From Nelumbo lutea (lineage: Eukaryota; Streptophyta; Magnoliopsida; Proteales; Nelumbonaceae), in NCBI GenBank assembly GCA_022828595.1, contig JAKGHH010000007.1, positions 62,422,727 through 62,486,726 on the forward strand: a stretch of 64,000 bases of DNA. The letters run 5' to 3'. Numbering within the stretch: the first letter of the stretch is position 1; the number at the start of each line of letters is the position of its first letter. Below, one piece after another: positions 58,210-64,000 of this stretch. The notes under the pieces are model-generated. The model did not search any database. It worked only from the letters and a program-made list of their open reading frames with translations, and had not been told where the DNA came from. Both the position numbers and the translations under genes were made by a program.

Positions 58210-59395
58210 TGATGAATTTGCAGTGAAAACTGTGATCAAGGATGGGCTTTATATAACATTTGGACATTCTGAACATAGTGAGGCAAGGCCAATTTAATTT
58301 AAGCTCAGTTTGGAAGGAGTACAATACAATAAAAATATGTAGTGTGCAAAACCTTATCATCAGTTTATGTATGGAATGCAATTAAAACTGAACCTGGAGT
58401 CAAATTTGTATTTAGTTCGTGTTTGCATTGCAAATCAATTATACTGGTCTGAACCCATCAGACATAGCCAGTTTGTAAGGTTTTGGGTTGGTTTTGGTTC
58501 ATCAATATGTGTAAATTGAATGGTCGATTTGGTTTTCAATTTGTATGTTTGTAAACCGAAAATAACCCAACCCGAACCAGTTATGTGTTATTATGTTTAG
58601 TTTTTAAGGTCTCTATGTATTCAGTCTTTCTCTCTTCATTAATTGTCTTTCATTTCTTTCGAGAATGCCTACTCTCTAACTTGATGTGTGAAAGACTCCA
58701 TTGATAGTTAATCAATGTTATTTTAGGAAGTTTTATCCGGACTTTTTCCACTTTTACAATTACATTTAGTTTTTTAGGTAAAAGCTACATAAATGATGCA
58801 TGTACAAGCTCTACTTTTTAGGTCAATCATACGTTTTATTGGGACTGAAATGTTAAAATCAAGAGTCTCATTAGTTGTTGGGCTAAACCCAACCAAACCG
58901 AGAAACCAGCCGGCTCTCAACTCGAGTGGTCAGTTTGGTTCAAAAAATTATGTATAACCGAACCAAACTGACCTGTGTAAAGACCTAGCAAATATGTAGA
59001 TTTAGATCATATTTATTATGTATATAAGTTAATATATATCCCTTAATTTTAAATAAATCAATACAGTTTTTATTAATTTTTATTATTATAGAAAATTTTT
59101 ATAATCAATTTTATGATAATTCTTTTACTTGTCGATCGCTTCGGAAACATGAACCCATCAAAAACAGAATTATACAAGAAAACTAATTAGTATTGATTAC
59201 TTCATTGTTGGGGTGTTTTTGGAAAAAAATAATGGACAATGCAAACTGAGGGGTATCTTAATAACACACAAACTATTGGGGGTGTTTGAGAAATTATGTG
59301 AAACTATATAGGGTGTTAATCAAGTGACCCCCAAAATAACTCTCTTTTCTTCTAACCCCAAAATAACTGTCTGAAAGCAAAAGATACGGCATTAT

Positions 59396-60932
59396 TTCTG
59401 TTGATTTTTTTTTTTTTTTTCTGGTTTCTCCAAGGACATAGGAAAGCATTTAAGGAGGCTTAAGTTGGTGATAACGTCAGTCCAACTAATGGTATAAATA
59501 AAAGAGGATTGACCTAAACATTAAAGCTATGTTTGGTTTGAAGGAAAAAGTAGGAAATAAGGGAAGTGAAATGTAAGAAAAGCTATACAAGATTTGTAAA
59601 GATTTCCTTAAATTTCTCTATATTTTCCTTCAAACCAAACACAGCAGGCTTAAACAACACTCTCTTAAGGTCCAGTGTGGAAGGAGTACAAATATAAATA
59701 TGTATAGTGCTGCAGTGCAAATACATATCAAATAATACAAGTTACAAGATTTTGTACTCTAGATATTTGTATTTGTATTGCTTTCAAACTGAGCCTAAGG
59801 CTCTATTTCTTTGCAATGCAAACCTGAACTAAATACAAATTTGGCTGTTGGTTGAGCGTTTTGCATTTGTTTATTTGTACTCATTAATAGTGTAACCTTC
59901 GCAACAAAAAAGAAAACTGATAAACATCTGTATCACCTTCCTCTCCTCTTAATTCTCTTTACATATAAATTTCGTAACAGGTCATCTTACTTCCCATCTC
60001 ATCACTCTCATTCATTTTTCTACCAATGCAAACAAAAGGAAACTCCAGTAATATCAGTATTTTCACTAAAATCGTTAAAGAACCATATATATATATATAT
60101 TAAAATAAAGCGGTCAAGAAATTTTTTCATTTTTTTAAATTTTTATTTTTTTCATTCCATATCATTTTTGAAACAACCAGTGAGATGCACTTTTCCATTA
60201 ACTTAAATAATATTTCTCCAAAATTATATTCAATTTAGCAGGGAGTTTCTCTCCTAAATTATCTTTAATTCCTATTTATCCTCTCCCCTACTTTTTATCT
60301 ATATCTATCTAAAGAAAGTTTGGATTAAAAAATTTAAGAATTACTTAAATATTCTACCAAAATTATACAATAACTTGAAAATATTTATTACAAACACAAA
60401 AAATAATTTATATTTTTACAAAAATATATCATGAAATTATGTACTAATAATTTAAATTATGTTTTTTTCTAGATTATCAATTCAAATGTTTTTAAATTAT
60501 TTAATAATATGTAATATCTTTAAATAAATAAAATTAAACTAATAAAAAATTTAAATATTTTATAGATTATTTAAATAACTAGATTTTAAATAGTTAAAAT
60601 AACAAAACTATGTAATAAATTTAGAAAAAAAAATCTTCAAATTAGAAAATAATTATAACATAATATTGAAATTAATAAAAATTTAATATATTATAAAATA
60701 AAAAATGAAATTATGTAATAAAAAGTATAAATTATGATTTTATGGTAATTAAATACAATAAATAATTAATATTTTTTTAATTTAAATATTTTACATATTA
60801 TTTAAGTATTTAAATAAATAAATATTTTAAACCACAAAATATTTAACATAACTAGATTTTAAGTAGTTAAAATAAATAAATTATGTAATAAATTTAGAAA
60901 TTCAGAAAAAGTAGAAAATAATTATAATCCAA
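59396..60932. other. AT-rich spacer; no gene seen
   Basis: Apart from the fold-back MITE at 59526-59646 and a short (AT)n at about 60088-60101, 60060-60930 is above 80 percent A+T with no feature I can name. 59815-59850 repeats wording of 7790-7825 ('ttgcaatgcaaacctga'). Confidence 0.55.
59526..59646. mobile_element. Fold-back MITE, copy 3
   Basis: Arms GCTATGTTTGGTTTGAAGGA and exact-type complement ending CCAAACACAGC; 121 bp. This copy lies outside the inverted duplication and has the best-kept arms. Confidence 0.65.
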
Positions 60933-62116
60933 ATGATATTGCTGCCAATATTTAACATCACCGGGACTGTCTCCAACATTGTCAGGCCAACTATTGCTGC
61001 CAATAACTTTGAAATTAAACCGGCCATAATCCAAATGATACAAAATGCAGTTCAATTTTGTGGTATGGCCCATGAGGATCCGAATGCCCATATTGCCAAC
61101 TTCTTGGAAATCTGTGACACCTTCAAACACAATGGGGTAAGTGATGATGCCATCCGACTGAGGTTATTCCCATTTTCTTTGAAGGATAAAGCCAAGGCTT
61201 GGTTGAACTCATTACCGAGAGGATCTATAGCCACGTGGGATGAAATGGCTAGCTGATTCCTCTCTAAATATTTCCCCCCCTTTAAAACTGCAAAAATGAG
61301 GAATGATATTACTACCTTTTTCCAGCAAGAGGGGGAATCTCTCTATGAGTCTTGGGAATGTTACAAGGAGCTACTAAGGAGGGTTCCTCACCATGGCCTT
61401 TCGATTTGGCTGCAGGTGCAAACTTTTTATAATGGTTTGACCGATTCAAACAAGACCATCTTAGATGCAGTAGCTGGGGGCTCCATAAACAATAAGACTC
61501 CCGAGATTGCCCATGCACTCATCGAGGAGATGGCAGCCATTAACTACCAATGGCATTCAGAAAGGACACCAGTTAGAAAGCAGCATGACCTTCATAATGT
61601 GGATACATACACAACTCTCTCTACACAAATAGGAGCACTTAGCAAAAAATTTGATGAGATGCAGATGGCAGCTATGCATGTGCAGTATGATAAGTGTGGG
61701 GGAGGCAATAATAGCACTGAATGCCAAGTTGGTAGTCAGTCTTTTCAGTCCACAGAACAAGTAGACTTTGTTGGCAACTTTACAAGACAGCTAGGAAATC
61801 AGTACCATCATGCCCATAACCCCGGATGGAGAGGCCACCTGAATCAGCCATGGCAGAATCAGCATGCACCTAAGTCCACCAAAACTTCCATCAGCCGGAA
61901 CCGAAATCTAACTTGGAGGAGCTGATGATCAAGTTCATAGCTAGTGCGGAAACTAGATTTCAGAATAACGAAACATCGATAAGGAACTTGGAAACTCAGG
62001 TTGGGCAGCTGGCACAGATGATTTCAGAAAGGGTTCCGGGTACCTTACCTAGTAAAACCATGGTAAACCCAAGGGAACAAGAGGTTGTTGGGAGAATTCC
62101 GAATTCAGATACTTAG
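60933..62116 (+). pseudogene. Athila-type gag of the gag-only element
   Basis: First part 60933-61256 holds the capsid signature (ANNFEIKPAIIQMIQNAVQF, DPNAHIANFLEICDTF, AKAWLNSLPRGSIATWDEM). A TGA at 61254 interrupts it, and 61263-61925 continues in the same frame (KMRNDITTFFQQEGESLYES, WECYKELLRRVPHHGL). A second break at 61923 separates the last part, 61913-62116, with ETQVGQLAQMISERVPGTLP. It has only two breaks, so it is among the better preserved coding regions in the window. Confidence 0.82.
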
Positions 62117-62814
62117 TCATAAACTGTCTTACTTGCTTTTTGTTTTTTTTCATAGCATTTAAGTTTAGAATTTAATTGAATAAAGATATTGATCTCCTCT
62201 TCTAGTTTGCAAGTGATTTCTAGCTGAAGAAGTTTTTCCACCGACAACATATTGTAGAATTTAAGAATGATCTTCAGGGAAGTCCTCTGAACACCTCCTA
62301 TTACTTGATGATGCTCTTGCTGGTTTTATTGTTACTCCCTAACGCTAGGAACATTGAGGACAATGTTCATCTTAAGTGTGGGGGAGTGAGCCTGAGAACT
62401 AGAATTTGGGGGCTGAAGCCATGCACCTAATTCACCCCAACACACATTTGTAGGCAATGACATATCCAAGTAAACTGGAACCCCCAAGTTCATTGCTATT
62501 TATTAAGTGATTTTAGAAAGGAATTCAATGAGTTGAGGGAGACTAATGTACTTGTTAAGTTTTTATTCTTGTGAATAACCCAGTTTGATATATGCATGAG
62601 AAAAGGGGAGCTGAATATTTCTTTTAGCATGACTATCCCTAACTACCTTCATGTGTATGAAAGCAGTTGATTTCATTATTAATGGTCAAGGAACCTAGTG
62701 CACATTTGAATTACTGATACATGAGATTCAACCCAAATTTTTGCTATTTTGAGCTGAATAGTAAAACTAGCAGCTTAGAACACGAGTCTAGTTATCTACC
62801 TCAAGCATGTGACC

Positions 62815-62940
62815 AGTGTGAGATGGAGCATAAAATGCACTCACATCGAAAAAAAAAAAAATTGTGTGAGATGGAGCATAAAATGCACTCACACCGAAAA
62901 AAAAAAGGTTAGATGGAGCATAAAATGCACTCATGCCTAG
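62815..62940. repeat. Three-copy tandem repeat in the gag-only element
   Basis: 'agatggagcataaaatgcac' occurs at 62822, 62869 and about 62911, separated by A-runs after 'tcacaycgaaaa'. The spacing shortens in the last copy. It gives rise to spurious repetitive ORFs on both strands. Confidence 0.85.
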
Positions 62941-63321
62941 AAATAAGTAATGATGGTGACAGTTGAGGTCCAAGTGGGCATACTAAGTTGAACTCTCCTT
63001 AAGATAAAGTTGCAGATGTGAAACTTAGTATAATTTGATTATTAAATTTGACAATTAAGGAGCTGAATTATATATTGATTGGGAGTGAAGGCTGGACTTT
63101 GATGAAATTCGTATTCTCCTTTCCTTGGATCTTATACATATGTTAAATGGTAATTTACAAGAATAAGAATTGAGCACTTACAACAGTTCCCCGACTACTC
63201 AATGCATTTCTATATTAAAAAGTTCACCAGGTAAATAGTGAGAACAGAAGGGGGAATGTTCAGTTTATGGCTGATGTCTTTACTTGAGGACAAGCAAAAG
63301 CTTAAGTGTAGGGGTATTTAA

Positions 63322-64000
63322 TGTGTGGCTCATTGTGACACTAGCAAGTGCACTAGCCACTCAAGTAATAGAGTAGTGAGTAGAGTATCATTCCCACGAG
63401 GACTTATGTAGCAACTACTAGTAATAAATTAGTCTACTGTTATCTGATCAGCCGAAATGTAAAACTAAAGAAAATCTGAAATTCTAACTACAAAGTTATT
63501 TCTAACACATTGGACCGAACACCTTGTATGCAAGTGAGAGACAAGCTAAAGATGCATAGAAAAATAAATTCAGCAACTGGTTTTCTAGGCAATTCGAGTA
63601 GAGTAGGATTTAGCCTTGGTTTGGTGAAATCCCAAAGTAATGAATAGCCTCTATCGAGCGCATGTTCAATCTATGCAAGAGTGATGGTCCTTATATCTCT
63701 ATCAAGGATCTAATCACCATACATACATTCAGATCTAGCAATTCTAGGGCTTCATTTCAGCTAGATGATCATTAACTCAGCTGAATGAACACCAATCGAA
63801 TCATGCAAGTTATCTCTAACCTTGCACTCAATTCGGATCTTGATTGGTAGATCTGAAATCTTAGAGTCTTTCTCAAGCACTCTAGGAATTCCAAGAAAGA
63901 GGAATTATTCGCCAGACTGAATTAAAGCTACCTGAATTCTTTCTCAAGTAATTCAGGTATTACAGGTTCATGATCTGAAATCACAGATCTGATTTTATAT
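63322..64000 (+). repeat. 3' LTR of the gag-only element (partial)
   Basis: Starts TGTGTGGCTCATTGTGACAC right after the polypurine tract. 'gagtatcattcccacgagga' near 63390 is typical of this LTR class. Its end lies outside the window. Confidence 0.65.

Larger units (their letters stand above)
57545..59395 (-). repeat. Inverted duplication arm B (partner 5757-8225 plus 9442-9895)
   Basis: The reverse complement follows arm A in order, without the two inserts at 6080-6330 and 6411-6986 and without 8225-9441. A deletion junction at about 57965-57980 therefore removed most of ESF1-like exon 2 and its 3' flank. Boundaries were read by eye. Confidence 0.85.
60933..64000 (+). mobile_element. Gag-only (TR-GAG-like) gypsy element, 5' end missing, runs out of window
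   Basis: Athila-type gag (60933-62116), then about 1.2 kb without ORF containing 'gaacattgaggacaatgttc' and 'aagtgtgggggagtgag', then a polypurine tract 'agtgtaggggtattta' (63305-63320) and a 3' LTR from 63322. No protease, reverse transcriptase or integrase lies between gag and LTR, so it would depend on another element. The 5' LTR and leader are missing; the sequence before 60933 is AT-rich. Confidence 0.75.

Overview
This window is repeat-rich flowering-plant nuclear DNA. It is AT-rich, with spliced GT-AG genes, TATA boxes of plant type, nested Ty3/gypsy and Ty1/copia elements, several MITE types, a plastid-like insert and one 100-N assembly gap (1421-1520). I see no bacterial or viral gene organisation. 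The only gene that looks intact is a small two-exon gene at 7991-8409 (+). It encodes a secreted eight-cysteine peptide of the EMBRYO SURROUNDING FACTOR 1 (ESF1)-like type. Two broken relatives lie at 3064-3395 (-) and 57981-58209 (-).

Layout. 1-1420 is a near-identical copy of 10493-11914, both ending in the first bases of an LTR; copy 1 then runs into the gap. 1521-3060 is AT-rich with diverged tandem repeats. 3064-3395 is an ESF1-like exon 2 pseudogene. 3759-5749 looks like a PIF/Harbinger-type element with a nested hAT-type MITE. 5757-9895 is a segment carrying the ESF1-like gene; it recurs inverted at 57545-59395 with a 1.2 kb deletion. 10054-11857 holds gene-like exon remnants on the minus strand.

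11858-21037 is a decayed Tat-type Ty3/gypsy element with a plastid-like insert in its gag leader and an antisense extra ORF. 21038-27482 is an Athila-like non-autonomous gypsy element with gag C-terminus and protease only. 27483-28058 is a second copy of a repeat also found at the end of 16680-18056. 28060-29590 is a third, diverged copy of the 8451-11857 segment, followed by one exon resembling NSF (29720-29778, -).

29790-35180 holds MITEs with 8-bp target duplications and a dead hAT transposase. 35279-39722 (-) is a Ty1/copia element that has lost nearly all its 5' LTR. 40008-40619 is a CACTA-like terminus with palindromic subterminal repeats. 41645-43530 (-) is a gypsy gag-protease fragment. 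43530-55287 is an Ogre/Tat-like gypsy element with YVDD reverse transcriptase, a second RNase H-like region, intron-like interruptions in pol, and antisense ORFs including a plant-mobile-domain-like one. 55354-56896 is a Mutator-like element with a 9-bp target duplication; it carries a fragment resembling a PORR-domain (organelle RNA recognition) gene and a 170-bp tandem repeat. 60933 to the window end is a gag-only gypsy element running into its 3' LTR.

The host genes do not form a pathway. The window is a small ESF1-like duplication cluster broken up by transposons. The most interesting points are the intron-like segments and antisense ORFs of the gypsy elements, the Pack-MULE, and the inverted duplication that gives a natural empty site for dating insertions. 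All family calls come from reading translations by eye; no database search was run.
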